Shown piece after piece: positions 28,693 through 36,207 of a stretch of DNA of 42,842 nt. The notes below the pieces were generated by a model. It saw nothing but the letters and a program-made list of their open reading frames with translations. It did no database searches and was not told the DNA's origin. This DNA comes from Comamonadaceae bacterium. GTDB lineage: Bacteria; Pseudomonadota; Gammaproteobacteria; Burkholderiales; Burkholderiaceae_C. The DNA lies in NCBI GenBank assembly GCA_947450895.1, contig CANFWT010000017.1, forward strand, positions 1 to 42,842. Direction: 5' to 3'. The translations under genes were made by a program, and so were the position numbers. Every line of letters begins with the position of its first letter. Position 1 is the stretch's first letter.

Positions 28693-29286
28693 CTATCGGT
28701 GAAGCGGCACCGAAGGCGTTAGAAAGCGAGTGAGCCAAAGCGCAATGCGGTTGTACATGAGCTCGTAGCCCGAATCGGCAGGCACGAGGCCTGCCTCGGG
28801 CGCCGCGGGACGGTGGTAGCGCTTGGCCAGGCGGTCCCACTGTGCTTCAGTGACCAACTGGTCTGCAACGGGGATGATTGAAACCTCTTCCAGCCGAATT
28901 TGCGCCAGATAGTCGTCGCAAAACCGCAAGGCCTCGCGCTCAAAGGCATGACGCTGTTGCGTGTGACCGATCTGCCACGCCGCCAAAAGGATTTGCAGCG
29001 CATCAAGCTCGGCCACGTTCAGCCGGTACGCCTGTTCGATGCCGGCAACGGCGTGTACCGTGTCCTGCGCCACCTGCATTACCCTGGGAAACACCAGTTG
29101 GGCTTCTTTGGGGTGGTGCACGTGTTCAGAAAATTCTTTGACATACACCAGCATGGACCGCACTATCTCGAAATAACGTCCAGGCGCCTGGCCAGGGCCT
29201 CGATGAATCACCATTTGCAGCGCGTGAATCATCACTGTCAATGAATGGTGCTCGTCACGAATGGTGCGCAAAAGGTGGTGGGGCAT
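28693..29286 (-). CDS. Hemerythrin-like domain protein with incomplete His ligand set
   Basis: A 197-residue helical protein. It has the hemerythrin cation-binding pattern: H13/H14 in RDEHHSLTVMIHAL, HVHHPKEAQLVFP (H57/H58, E61), and LEEVSIIPVA (E133/E134). Where the family normally has H-x3-EE in the last helix it has Q129, and the E-H pair usually found in the middle helix reads EQAY (84-87), so two canonical His ligands appear to be missing. It may bind metal weakly, differently or not at all. Start ATG 29286 has AAAGG about 8 nt upstream. Hemerythrin-like proteins often act in oxygen or nitric-oxide sensing or in iron handling. Confidence 0.8.
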   Translation of the reverse strand: MPHHLLRTIRDEHHSLTVMIHALQMVIHRGPGQAPGRYFEIVRSMLVYVKEFSEHVHHPKEAQLVFPRVMQVAQDTVHAVAGIEQAYRLNVAELDALQILLAAWQIGHTQQRHAFEREALRFCDDYLAQIRLEEVSIIPVADQLVTEAQWDRLAKRYHRPAAPEAGLVPADSGYELMYNRIALWLTRFLTPSVPLHR

Positions 29287-29400
29287 GGGCGGGCCTTTGG
29301 ATTGCTTCCATCCTCGCCCAAGCGCATGGACCCCGGTGTGACGTATATCAGCAAGCGGCCAGAAATGCCGTCGCGCTCTGCCTTTATTGATCTTGACCCG

Positions 29401-30981
29401 TCAAGGCTGGCGCTTGCGCCACCAGCGCTCTAAGCGTCTGCACGTCTTTTGCACAGACACCAAAGCCAGCGTGACAGGTGTGGCGTTTTGGGCGCTCCAG
29501 GCGTCGACCAAGGCGATGGCGCGCACGCAGTCTGCCGCCTGCCGTTGCGCGGTATCCGCCAGGGCCACAATGCGCCGCGCGGTGCGGCAGGCCATGGTCT
29601 GGTCATTCATCTCGCCCAGGTCTTGCTGCAGCTTGGTCAGCAGTTGCAGTATTCGCGCATGCCGCTTGGCTGCGCCCAAGGTCGGCCATGCCAGTTCCAA
29701 CGTGTAGCGCAAGCGCTTGACCGCAAGGCGCGCGCGGTGCCAACCCTTGGGGCTATGGGCCTGGCGTATACGCCGGCGCATGCGCCGCGCAAGGTGGCGC
29801 AGCTGAATCTGCAAGAAGGGGCGCACCGGCATGCGCAGCGTGAGGCCAGTATTGGCCTTGGCCTTGGCGCACGGCCCTTTGGCTGATCGCTGCGCCACGC
29901 GCTCGCTTTGGCACAGCAAGGTCAGCGCAAAAGCCGTGACCGCAGGTCCACCAAATGCCTGCTGGCACCGCTGGGTGCACAGCGCACGCTGCGTAGCCAC
30001 GAGGTCGGCAAATGCCTGCAGCGCAGGTTCGGCACCGAAAGATTCGCGCACTGCAGGCAATGACTGGGTGGCAAATACGTCGGCGTCGCGGGCCTGACCG
30101 GCGGTGCGTGCTAGCGCATGGGCTTGGGCGAGCAATGCGCGCCAGCTGCGGCCATGGCTGGACAGCCCAAACGCCCGCACTGTGGCGCGCAGGCGTTGCA
30201 TCGCAATATGCAATTGGTGCACCGCCTCCGGCTCCTGGCCCGAGCGCAGTGCTGCAGCGTTGGCCAGCAGATGCATCACGTCGGCTTGGAGCGCCACAGC
30301 ACAGGCTTGGCCCGCGCTGAAGCTGTCCCGCAGTGCCGAGCGTGCACGCAAGGCGGGCGGGGGCACGGCGGGCAAGCGCCCCAGCAGGCGCAGGCCCTGT
30401 TCCTGTTTAGAGTCTTGCAGCAAGCGCAGCTGGTGGCGCACGGCAAACTGCGTGGCCCAGCGCAAGAAGGCCAGACGCGTACCACGGATGCATTCAATTT
30501 CCAGCTCGGCAATCGGCGCCTTCCGCGTGCCGGGCTTGGCACGCAGCTCCCCCTGGTCCACACTGATTTCCAGCACCAGCAATGGCGCCGCCTGAATGCG
30601 CCAGACGCTGCGCCGAAAGCGCACGGAAAACTGGGCTTCTAAGGCATCAAACTGCCCATGGAGCAAGTCACCGAGCGCCGTGCTGGCAGGCGGAAGTGCC
30701 CGGCGCTCGGGCAATGGGCCCGCCACCCCCTGCTCGTGCTGCCAGCGCTCCAAGGCTGCCCCACCCTGGGCCTTGACGGTTTGTACATAGCCCTGGTCCG
30801 CATGCCGCACCCGCAGCGCCACGTGGGCCTGCGCCAAATCACCTTGCGGAGTGTCGAAATAGGTGGCGCGCAGCACCTGGCTGTTTTTTTCCAACAATGG
30901 GCTGTAGCCCTCACGGGCCAGGCTCTGCGCCACAGCTGCGTCAAAAATGAATTTAATTTCCAACTCGGTGTTCGTGGTCAT
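29401..30981 (-). CDS. CYTH-CHAD domain protein
   Basis: A 526-residue two-domain protein. The CYTH (triphosphate tunnel) domain, residues about 1-200, starts with the ExExK motif ELEIKF (E6, E8, K10) and has LRATYFDTPQGDLAQAHVALRVR, LERWQHEQ, and acidic VLEISVDQGEL and AELEIE strands. The CHAD domain (about 220-510) is rich in His/Arg, including VHQLHIAMQRLRATVRAFG and WHRARLAVKRLRYTLELAWP. CYTH enzymes hydrolyse triphosphate; CHAD binds polyphosphate, so a polyphosphate-granule or triphosphatase role is likely. ATG 30981 is used, with GAGG upstream and the motif at residue 6, rather than the open frame to 31083. Confidence 0.9.
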   Translation of the reverse strand: MTTNTELEIKFIFDAAVAQSLAREGYSPLLEKNSQVLRATYFDTPQGDLAQAHVALRVRHADQGYVQTVKAQGGAALERWQHEQGVAGPLPERRALPPASTALGDLLHGQFDALEAQFSVRFRRSVWRIQAAPLLVLEISVDQGELRAKPGTRKAPIAELEIECIRGTRLAFLRWATQFAVRHQLRLLQDSKQEQGLRLLGRLPAVPPPALRARSALRDSFSAGQACAVALQADVMHLLANAAALRSGQEPEAVHQLHIAMQRLRATVRAFGLSSHGRSWRALLAQAHALARTAGQARDADVFATQSLPAVRESFGAEPALQAFADLVATQRALCTQRCQQAFGGPAVTAFALTLLCQSERVAQRSAKGPCAKAKANTGLTLRMPVRPFLQIQLRHLARRMRRRIRQAHSPKGWHRARLAVKRLRYTLELAWPTLGAAKRHARILQLLTKLQQDLGEMNDQTMACRTARRIVALADTAQRQAADCVRAIALVDAWSAQNATPVTLALVSVQKTCRRLERWWRKRQP

Positions 30982-31109
30982 GCACAGCACCTCAACATTC
31001 TGGCCTTGCCTGCCCCTCGTGCAAACAACGGCGCACAAGCCTAGGGTTTTGCCAAGCGCCCCACTATGGCACGGGCATTCCAAGGCGGGCCGGACGGTTC
31101 GCTCATGCA

Positions 31110-31123
31110 GTGACCTGGGTCAA
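31110..31123. promoter_or_regulatory. FNR/CRP-like dyad between CYTH-CHAD and MgtC genes
   Basis: GTGACCTGGGTCAA has TGAC-N4-GTCA symmetry resembling an FNR/Anr site (TTGAT-N4-ATCAA; 7 of 10 conserved bases). No -10 box stands at the matching distance on either strand, so this is weak. Confidence 0.3.
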
Positions 31124-31225
31124 TGTGTCGGCACGGCGAGGCTTCACAGGCCGCGGCTTGCATCGTTCAATCAAGGCTTTAAAAGTCCAGGCGGCTTGAC
31201 GCCCGGCAGGAAAAGGACGTGAAGC

Positions 31226-31711
31226 ATGGACAGCCTGGGTCATTTTTCAACCATCGCACTGCGTTTGGCGCTGGCTCTCGTATTGGGTGCAATTTTGGGT
31301 TTGAACCGCTGGCTGCACCACAAGGCCGCGGGCATCCGCACCCATTCGCTGGTAGCGATTGGCTCGTGTGTAGCGATGTTGCTGTTTGAGGGCGACCACG
31401 CGTTGGAGGACTTGCAAGCCCGCAGCCGGGTCTTGCAAGGTCTGGTGGCCGGCATAGGCTTTCTGGGTGCGGGCGTCATCCTGCACGACAGCAGCTCCCA
31501 AAAAATCCACGGTCTGACTACCGCCGCCAGTGTCTGGGCCTGCGCCCTGCTGGGCGCCGCGTTTGGCAGCGGACAGTACATGGTGGGTGGGTTGGCGCTG
31601 GTGGCCATCTTGCTGGTGCTGACCTTGGGCGGGCGGCTGGAACAGTCCACAGGCGCCTTGCTGGGCAAGACCCGCGGCTCGGAGGTGCCCGCCGACGATT
31701 CAGGCAACTAA
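31226..31711 (+). CDS. MgtC/SapB-family membrane protein
   Basis: A 161-residue inner-membrane protein with four or five hydrophobic segments. The MgtC-family pattern is seen in LALVLGAILGLNRWLHHKAAGIRTHSLVAIGSCVAML, GIGFLGAGVILH and IHGLTTAASVWACALLGAAFGSGQY. It lacks the C-terminal ACT-like cytoplasmic domain of Salmonella MgtC, so it corresponds to the short SapB-like type. Function in this group is unknown; MgtC itself inhibits F-type ATP synthase and helps under low Mg. AGGA lies upstream of the ATG (about 13-20 nt). It is divergent from the CYTH-CHAD gene. Confidence 0.9.
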   Translation: MDSLGHFSTIALRLALALVLGAILGLNRWLHHKAAGIRTHSLVAIGSCVAMLLFEGDHALEDLQARSRVLQGLVAGIGFLGAGVILHDSSSQKIHGLTTAASVWACALLGAAFGSGQYMVGGLALVAILLVLTLGGRLEQSTGALLGKTRGSEVPADDSGN

Positions 31712-31781
31712 CCGCGCGCCCCACAAGCCGTCTGCGTCCGGTCTGCGCTTTTCCAGCAAGTCCAGCGGCTGATCAGCCGCA

Positions 31782-31822
31782 ATGATCTGCGTCAAAGTTC
31801 AGAACTGGCCCTTCGCTAGAGT
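31782..31822 (+). promoter_or_regulatory. FNR/Anr-type promoter of the CBS-domain gene
   Basis: ATGAT-CTGC-GTCAA at 31782-31795 matches the FNR/Anr consensus TTGAT-N4-ATCAA at 8 of 10 bases. TAGAGT at 31817-31822 fits a -10 box. Its expected start (about 31830) places the FNR site centre at -41.5, exactly the class II activator position. Confidence 0.55.
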
Positions 31823-31873
31823 GGACCGCCACAGCCGCGCGCGCCGTGCGCAGGCTGTTTTTGGAGTCTTGCT

Positions 31874-32386
31874 ATGGATATTTCCAACCTGTGCCGACGC
31901 GAGATCATCTCGGTAGGCGCCAACGCGACGGTACGCGAAGCGGCTTTGGCCATGCGCACCCACCATGTGGGCTCGCTGATCGTGACCGATCCGAAAGATG
32001 GAGGGCGCGCCATGGGCGTGATCACCGACCGCGACTTGGTGATCAACCTGCTCGCGCCCGGCGCGCCCGTCGATGGCCAAACCATTGGCAGCCTGTGCAG
32101 CACCGAGTTGGTAGGTATCGTCGCCACCGCATCGGTGAGCGACGCGGTACAAGCCATGCGCAACGCGGGTGTGAGACGCTTGCTGGTGGTCCGCTCCGAT
32201 GGGTCCTTGGTGGGACTGGTTTCCTCGGATGACTTGTTCGAGGCCATTGCGGGCGAGTTCGAAGCACTCACCGGGGCGTTGCGCAGCGGTCTGGCGCGTG
32301 AGAATGTGCGCACCATGACCAACGGCCACGCGGGGCAAAGCGGGGAGTTTCCGCGCGCCATTTACCTACCAGGGCATGAACCCTGA
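31874..32386 (+). CDS. CBS-domain pair protein
   Basis: A 170-residue protein of two CBS domains: residues about 1-65 (ISVGANATVREAALAMRTHHVGSLIVTD, MGVITDRDLV) and 72-135 (VGIVATASVSDAVQAMRNAGVRRLLVV, VGLVSSDDLFEAI). A short tail follows. CBS pairs bind adenine nucleotides and sense energy state. GGAG lies 9 nt before the ATG. An FNR/Anr-like box with -10 element upstream suggests induction at low oxygen. It converges on the lipoyl-like gene, with a GC-rich hairpin between the two. Confidence 0.9.
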   Translation: MDISNLCRREIISVGANATVREAALAMRTHHVGSLIVTDPKDGGRAMGVITDRDLVINLLAPGAPVDGQTIGSLCSTELVGIVATASVSDAVQAMRNAGVRRLLVVRSDGSLVGLVSSDDLFEAIAGEFEALTGALRSGLARENVRTMTNGHAGQSGEFPRAIYLPGHEP

Positions 32387-32403
32387 ACGCGCGCTCTGCG
32401 ATC

Positions 32404-32428
32404 CCCACGCCCGGTCCACGGGCGCGGG
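32404..32428. terminator. Hairpin between convergent CBS and lipoyl-like genes
   Basis: CGCCCG (32408-32413), loop GTCCA, CGGGCG (32419-32424), extended by CCC/GGG with one mismatch. No U tract on either side, so it may act as a stabilising or weak bidirectional terminator. Confidence 0.5.
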
Positions 32429-32465
32429 TTGAAGGGTTGGCACGGCCAGCACGCGGTTTGGAAGG

Positions 32466-32711
32466 CTAGAACGGCACCAGCCGCGCCAGGACTTGGCCGC
32501 GGCCAAAGGCCTCGCCAGCGGTCACCAGGATTTCCTCCACGCAACCGGCACGGGGGGCGACGACGTCGACCGTCTCATGGGCGAGCACCGCCCGCGCCAG
32601 CAACTGGCCAGTGACAACATGCGCGTTGTCGCTGACCAACCACTCGCGCACGCAGCCATCGCCGCCGGCCTCCAACGACTCCCAACGCAGCGGATCAAGA
32701 ACGATGTCCAT
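32466..32711 (-). CDS. Small lipoyl/biotinyl-like domain protein without acceptor lysine
   Basis: An 81-residue protein that is essentially one lipoyl-type beta-sandwich: CVREWLVSDNAHVVTGQLLARAVLAHETVDVVAPRAGCVEEILVTAGEAFGRGQVLARLVPF. The turn that carries the modified lysine (DKA or MKM in true carriers) reads AHET, with no lysine anywhere in the domain, so it cannot be lipoylated or biotinylated at the normal place. It starts 14 nt after the stop of the triple-BON gene and is surely cotranscribed with it. It may be a structural or ligand-binding derivative; its function is unknown. Confidence 0.8.
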   Translation of the reverse strand: MDIVLDPLRWESLEAGGDGCVREWLVSDNAHVVTGQLLARAVLAHETVDVVAPRAGCVEEILVTAGEAFGRGQVLARLVPF

Positions 32712-32725
32712 CGCCGCGCGCCGTT

Positions 32726-33379
32726 TCAGGTCCGCACCGACAGGCGGTCCACCACCCTGGAAACACCACGCGTGGCGGCAGCCGCAGCAATAACGGCATC
32801 ATGCTCGGACAAAGAATGCACGTCCCCCACCAGCGTGGCGGCGCCGTCGCTGATTTGAATGTGGATGTTCTTGGCCTCTTGCTGCGCATGGCGGATCAGC
32901 GCTGCGGTGATTTGCGAAGACACATCGCGCTCGCTGGTATGCCGCTTGACGCTGATGCTGTTGGTCAGGCCGCGCACGCCCACCAGCGGGCGAATGGCCT
33001 GTTCGGCGCTGGCAAGCTGGTAGTGCCAGTCCACCTCGCCGCGCAGCGTGACCCAGCCGTCCTCCACCTCCACCGTGATATGGTCTTCGGGCACCCAGGA
33101 GTGCCAGCGCAAAGCGGTGACTGCAGCATCCGCAATCTCGGTGTCGTTGCGCTTGTGCTCGCTGGCAAGCTTCACGTCGAGGTCCAGCGCCAACCCGCGC
33201 ACGCCCGCCACGCGGCGTACCGCGCGCTCGACGGCGTGCTTTTCAGCAAAGGTCGTGAGGTGTCCGGACAAGGTGACGATGCCGTCCTTGACCATGACGC
33301 CCACCGCCGTGGCGCTGATCGATGGGTCCCAAGCCAGCTCGGAAGTGACGTCGCTCTTGAGTTGGAGATCAGTTTTCAT
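32726..33379 (-). CDS. Triple BON-domain protein (OsmY-like, no signal peptide)
   Basis: A 217-residue protein of three BON repeats: residues about 6-72 (VMVKDGIVTLSGHLTTFAEKHAVERAVRRVAGVRGLALDLDV), 78-146 (VEVEDGWVTLRGEVDWHYQLASAEQAIRPLVGVRGLTNSISV) and 150-216 (ISDGAATLVGDVHSLSEHDAVIAAAAATRGVSRVVDRLSV). OsmY-type proteins of this family bind phospholipid and are stress-induced in the periplasm. Here the N-terminus (MKTDLQLKSDVTSEL) lacks a signal peptide, suggesting a cytoplasmic protein, common in betaproteobacterial stress loci. AAGGA lies 8 nt before ATG 33379; a TTGAT half-site lies about 40 bp upstream. It forms an operon with the lipoyl-like gene. Confidence 0.9.
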   Translation of the reverse strand: MKTDLQLKSDVTSELAWDPSISATAVGVMVKDGIVTLSGHLTTFAEKHAVERAVRRVAGVRGLALDLDVKLASEHKRNDTEIADAAVTALRWHSWVPEDHITVEVEDGWVTLRGEVDWHYQLASAEQAIRPLVGVRGLTNSISVKRHTSERDVSSQITAALIRHAQQEAKNIHIQISDGAATLVGDVHSLSEHDAVIAAAAATRGVSRVVDRLSVRT

Positions 33380-33499
33380 ACAGAGTTCCTTTGTGCGGGT
33401 AGTAACAAAAGGTGAAGAATCAAGCAACGCAATGTAGGGCGACCCTGCCCTTGGGACGGTGACGTGGCGCACAGATCGCCGCTTTGCGCACGGGCTCCA

Positions 33500-33520
33500 G
33501 GGGGCCGCCCGCAGGCCCCC
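33500..33520. terminator. GC hairpin after the HNH gene
   Basis: Perfect 7-bp arms GGGGGCC (33500-33506) and GGCCCCC (33514-33520) with a 7-nt loop, 17 bp past the HNH stop. There is no U tract, so termination strength is doubtful. Confidence 0.45.
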
Positions 33521-33536
33521 AAGCAAGAGCGGGTAC

Positions 33537-33821
33537 CTAGACTGGTGCCGCCCCTTTGGCGTGCCTGCGGTGGTTGCAGGCGGCGTGGCTGATGGCCAGG
33601 TTGTCCTGGTGGCTGCTGCCGCCCTCGCTTTGGGGGCGGATGTGCTCCAGCGTAGCTTCGCCCGGCAAAACGTGCTTCCCACACATCCAGCAGGGCACCA
33701 CGCCGTGGAGTTGGCGGGCTACGGTTTTGTAGATTTTTTCGCGGGTCAGGGCAAGTCGGCTCATCGTGGCGGTTGGCCCGGCGCCGGTGTGGGCGCAGGG
33801 CAAGCTGGTGGTATGTCGCAA
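33537..33821 (-). CDS. Small HNH endonuclease-like protein
   Basis: A 94-residue frame (74 residues if it starts at ATG 33764, MSRLALTREKIY). It has a compact HNH motif: CWMCGKHV, then LEHIRPQSEGGSSHQDNLAISHAACNHRRH. The two CxxC-type zinc pairs are C..C and C..R/H, and H in EHIRP is the catalytic base position. Such stand-alone short HNH proteins occur in phages, restriction systems and as host genes of unknown role. No partner methylase or phage gene is nearby. Neither start has a clear ribosome site. Confidence 0.75.
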   Translation of the reverse strand: MRHTTSLPCAHTGAGPTATMSRLALTREKIYKTVARQLHGVVPCWMCGKHVLPGEATLEHIRPQSEGGSSHQDNLAISHAACNHRRHAKGAAPV

Positions 33822-33870
33822 TACTAGCCTTTGCCCTGAAGCCGCCTAGCGGGCGGCACACGCTTGCCGC

Positions 33871-34074
33871 TCAGAAAGTCAAGCGCAGATGCACCGTGGA
33901 CGTGTCCGCATATTGCAAGTGCGTAGACACCGGCGTCAACGCGCCCGAGGCGGAAATGCGAAAGCGGTCCCGCTCCGTCGCCGTCAGCGTACCGGCGGCG
34001 CTGTAGACGCGGATCAACAAACGCGCACTGTTTTTGCACAGAAAGACGCGAAATGTGGTGCGATAGTTGCCTGT
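33871..34074 (-). pseudogene. Possible remnant of an outer-membrane protein gene
   Basis: A 67-codon open stretch with coding-like, GC-rich third positions and no proper start. The translation ends ISASGALTPVSTHLQYADTS then VHLRLTF-stop; a C-terminal Phe after alternating hydrophobics is typical of outer-membrane beta-barrels. It is preceded in frame by TAG at 34075-34077. It may be the 3' remnant of a lost gene, or chance. Confidence 0.25.
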
Positions 34075-34212
34075 CTAAGCAGGTGCTTCTGGGCCCCATG
34101 GGTAAGAATCATTGCCTGCCCGCGCGGGTGGGGGTTCGGTGCGGCATCAACTTCCACTCGCCCCCGCGTTGAATCCCATGCCGCGAGGGTGAACACCTAT
34201 AGAGCGCCAAGC

Positions 34213-34227
34213 TTCCAATATTAGAAT
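34213..34227 (+). promoter_or_regulatory. Putative operator/-10 upstream of tctBA
   Basis: TTCCAATATTAGAA (34213-34226) is a 14-bp palindrome with one mismatched pair, overlapping TAGAAT (34222-34227). It is 36 bp before the tctB ATG, the only AT-rich dyad in this interval. Confidence 0.4.
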
Positions 34228-34262
34228 CCACCGCTACCCGTTCTGCATTCCAACCCACTTTT

Positions 34263-34685
34263 ATGAAAAATATAAATCTCGTTCGGGGCTTGTTCCTCAT
34301 GGCGATCGCTTCGGCCTTTGGCCTGACGGCCATGACCTACTCCATCGGAAAATTTGGCAAAGCCGGCCCAGGCATGTTTCCGCTGCTGGTCAGCGGCATG
34401 CTGTTCGTGGTGGGCTTGGTCACGGTGGTTCGCTCGTATTTCGCCGAGCCAGTCACCTTCAACTACAACCTGAAAAACATCGCGCTGGTGCTGCTGGGTC
34501 TGTGCGGCTTTACCTTGTTATCGCAGTACCTCAATATGATTGCCGCGGTTATTTTTCTGGTATTTTGTACCGCCTATGCCGCGCCCTCATTTACCGTGGT
34601 GCGCAATATCAAAATAGCGGCGTGCCTTATTGCCATTGCCTTCGCCTTTAAATACCTGCTCGGCCTTAACCTGCCCCTAATCTGA
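34263..34685 (+). CDS. tctB: Tripartite tricarboxylate transporter small membrane subunit TctB
   Basis: A 140-residue protein with four hydrophobic segments, matching the TctB family: an N-terminal helix (LVRGLFLMAIASAFGLTAM), the conserved GKFGKAGPGMFPLLVSGMLFVVGLVTVVRS region and two further helix pairs. It forms the transporter with TctA and a periplasmic TctC. No Shine-Dalgarno precedes the ATG. Its TGA overlaps the tctA ATG by one base (TGATG). No tctC gene is in the window, so the binding protein must be encoded elsewhere. Confidence 0.9.
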   Translation: MKNINLVRGLFLMAIASAFGLTAMTYSIGKFGKAGPGMFPLLVSGMLFVVGLVTVVRSYFAEPVTFNYNLKNIALVLLGLCGFTLLSQYLNMIAAVIFLVFCTAYAAPSFTVVRNIKIAACLIAIAFAFKYLLGLNLPLI

Positions 34686-36175
34686 TGGACTTACTACATA
34701 ACCTGGCGTTTGGCTTTGAGCATGCGCTGACCCTGCAGAATTTGATGTATTGCGCACTGGGTTGCGTCATTGGCACTTTGGTGGGCTTGCTGCCCGGACT
34801 CGGGCCTTTGTCCACCATCAGCTTGCTGCTGCCCTTGACCTATTCCATTCCCACGGATGGATCCATCATCATGCTCGCCGGTATTTACTACGGCGCGCAA
34901 TACGGCGACAGCGTGAGCGCCATCACCATGAAGATTCCCCACGCCAGCAGCATCGTGGCCTGTATTGACGGTTACCAGATGACGCTCAAGGGCAAAACCG
35001 GTCTGGCGCTGTTTACCGCCGGTATTTCGAGTTTTATCGGCGGCACGGTGGCCATTGTTGTGCTGGCCACGCTGGCGCCGGCGTTGGGCGAAGTAGCGCT
35101 GATGTTTGGCCCCGCCGATTACTGCGCCCTGATGCTGCTGGGCTTTGTGTGCGTGAGCTTTGTCACCACCGGCAGCATGCTCAACGGCCTGGCCATGACA
35201 CTGATTGGCGTGTTGCTGGGCTTGGTTGGCACCGACGTCAACAGCGGTGTGCCACGCTTTACCATGGACCTGAACTTTCTGGTCGAAGGCGTGGGCCTGA
35301 TCAGCGTGGCACTGGGTTGTTTTGGCATTGCCGAGATTGTCAAAAACCTCGACAGTGGCGGCCACCACACGCCGTTCAACGGCAAGATCAAACTCATGCC
35401 CACTTGGCCCGAGTTCAAGCGCATCATTCCCAGCGCCTTGCGCGGCAGCGTGATTGGTTCCATCCTGGGCTTGCTGCCCGGCGGCGGCCCCACGATTGCC
35501 CAGTTTGCCGCCTATGCCATTGACAAGCGTTTTAGCAAATACAAAGACGAAATCGGTGACGGTGCCATTGAAGGCGTGGCCGGGCAGGCCGCCGCCGATG
35601 AGGCTGCTGCGCGCACGAGCTTTATTCCGCTCATGAGTATTGGTATTCCTGAGAACGCCGTAATGGCGCTGATGATGGCCGCGTTTATCGTCAAAGGCGT
35701 GCAGCCCGGCCCCAATATGATTGCCAACCACCCTGATTTGTTCTGGGGCCTGGTGGCCAGCATGTGGATCGGCAACTGCTTTTTGGTGATTCTGAACGTG
35801 CCTTTGGTACGGTATTGGCTCTCGGTATTTAAAATACCTTTCAGCGTATTGTTTCCGGGCATTCTGTTTTTCTGCTGCATCGGTACATTCAGCATTAACA
35901 ACAACCTGGACGATATCTACATCACCGCGACATTTGGTTTTATTGGCTACATGTTCATGCGGCTGGGTCTGGAAGCTGCGCCGCTGATGCTGGGCTTTAT
36001 TTTGGGCCCTATGCTTGAAGAGTATTTCCGCCGCCAATTGCTGATCAGCCGGGGCGATTTCACCTCCTTCCTGACCCGCCCCATCAGCGGCACACTGCTG
36101 GCCATGATTGCATTGTTCATGGTGTGGCAGCTGATCGCATTTTTCCGTCAAGTGAAAAAAGGTCCGGTGGTCTGA
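34685..36175 (+). CDS. tctA: Tripartite tricarboxylate transporter large membrane subunit TctA
   Basis: A 496-residue membrane protein with about 11-12 helices. Family motifs: GLLPGLGPLSTISLLLPLTYSI near residue 35, YYGAQYGDSVSAITMKIPHASSIVACIDGYQM, GTDVNSGVPRFTMDLNFL, GLLPGGGPTIAQFAAYAIDKR, GAIEGVAGQAAADEAAARTSFIPLMSIGIPENAVMALMMAAFIVKGVQPGP and LEEYFRRQLLISRG. Some motifs are shifted from the common form (for example DEAAARTSFIPLMSIGIPENA instead of NNAAATGSFVPLLTLGIPGSA), so it is a divergent member. It would import di- or tricarboxylates with a TctC partner that is absent here. recC follows 32 bp later. Confidence 0.93.
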   Translation: MDLLHNLAFGFEHALTLQNLMYCALGCVIGTLVGLLPGLGPLSTISLLLPLTYSIPTDGSIIMLAGIYYGAQYGDSVSAITMKIPHASSIVACIDGYQMTLKGKTGLALFTAGISSFIGGTVAIVVLATLAPALGEVALMFGPADYCALMLLGFVCVSFVTTGSMLNGLAMTLIGVLLGLVGTDVNSGVPRFTMDLNFLVEGVGLISVALGCFGIAEIVKNLDSGGHHTPFNGKIKLMPTWPEFKRIIPSALRGSVIGSILGLLPGGGPTIAQFAAYAIDKRFSKYKDEIGDGAIEGVAGQAAADEAAARTSFIPLMSIGIPENAVMALMMAAFIVKGVQPGPNMIANHPDLFWGLVASMWIGNCFLVILNVPLVRYWLSVFKIPFSVLFPGILFFCCIGTFSINNNLDDIYITATFGFIGYMFMRLGLEAAPLMLGFILGPMLEEYFRRQLLISRGDFTSFLTRPISGTLLAMIALFMVWQLIAFFRQVKKGPVV

Positions 36176-36207
36176 TGCCCTGAACCCGGGAAAGTGACCG
36201 CGCGGGG

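Larger units (their letters stand above)
33822..34262. other. Gene-poor 441-bp region before tctB
   Basis: No complete gene is convincing here. It holds a possible 67-codon gene remnant on the minus strand (33871-34074), short GC hairpins (for example CCTG/CAGG around 34070 and CCCGCGCGGG near 34116), and a 14-bp near-palindrome with a -10-like box upstream of tctB. Confidence 0.6.

Noticed and set aside
29386..29404. CTTGAC-CC-GTCAAG dyad at the CYTH-CHAD stop, resembling an FNR site
   Set aside because: Half-site spacing is 2, not 4, and it is far from the hemerythrin start with no matching -10.
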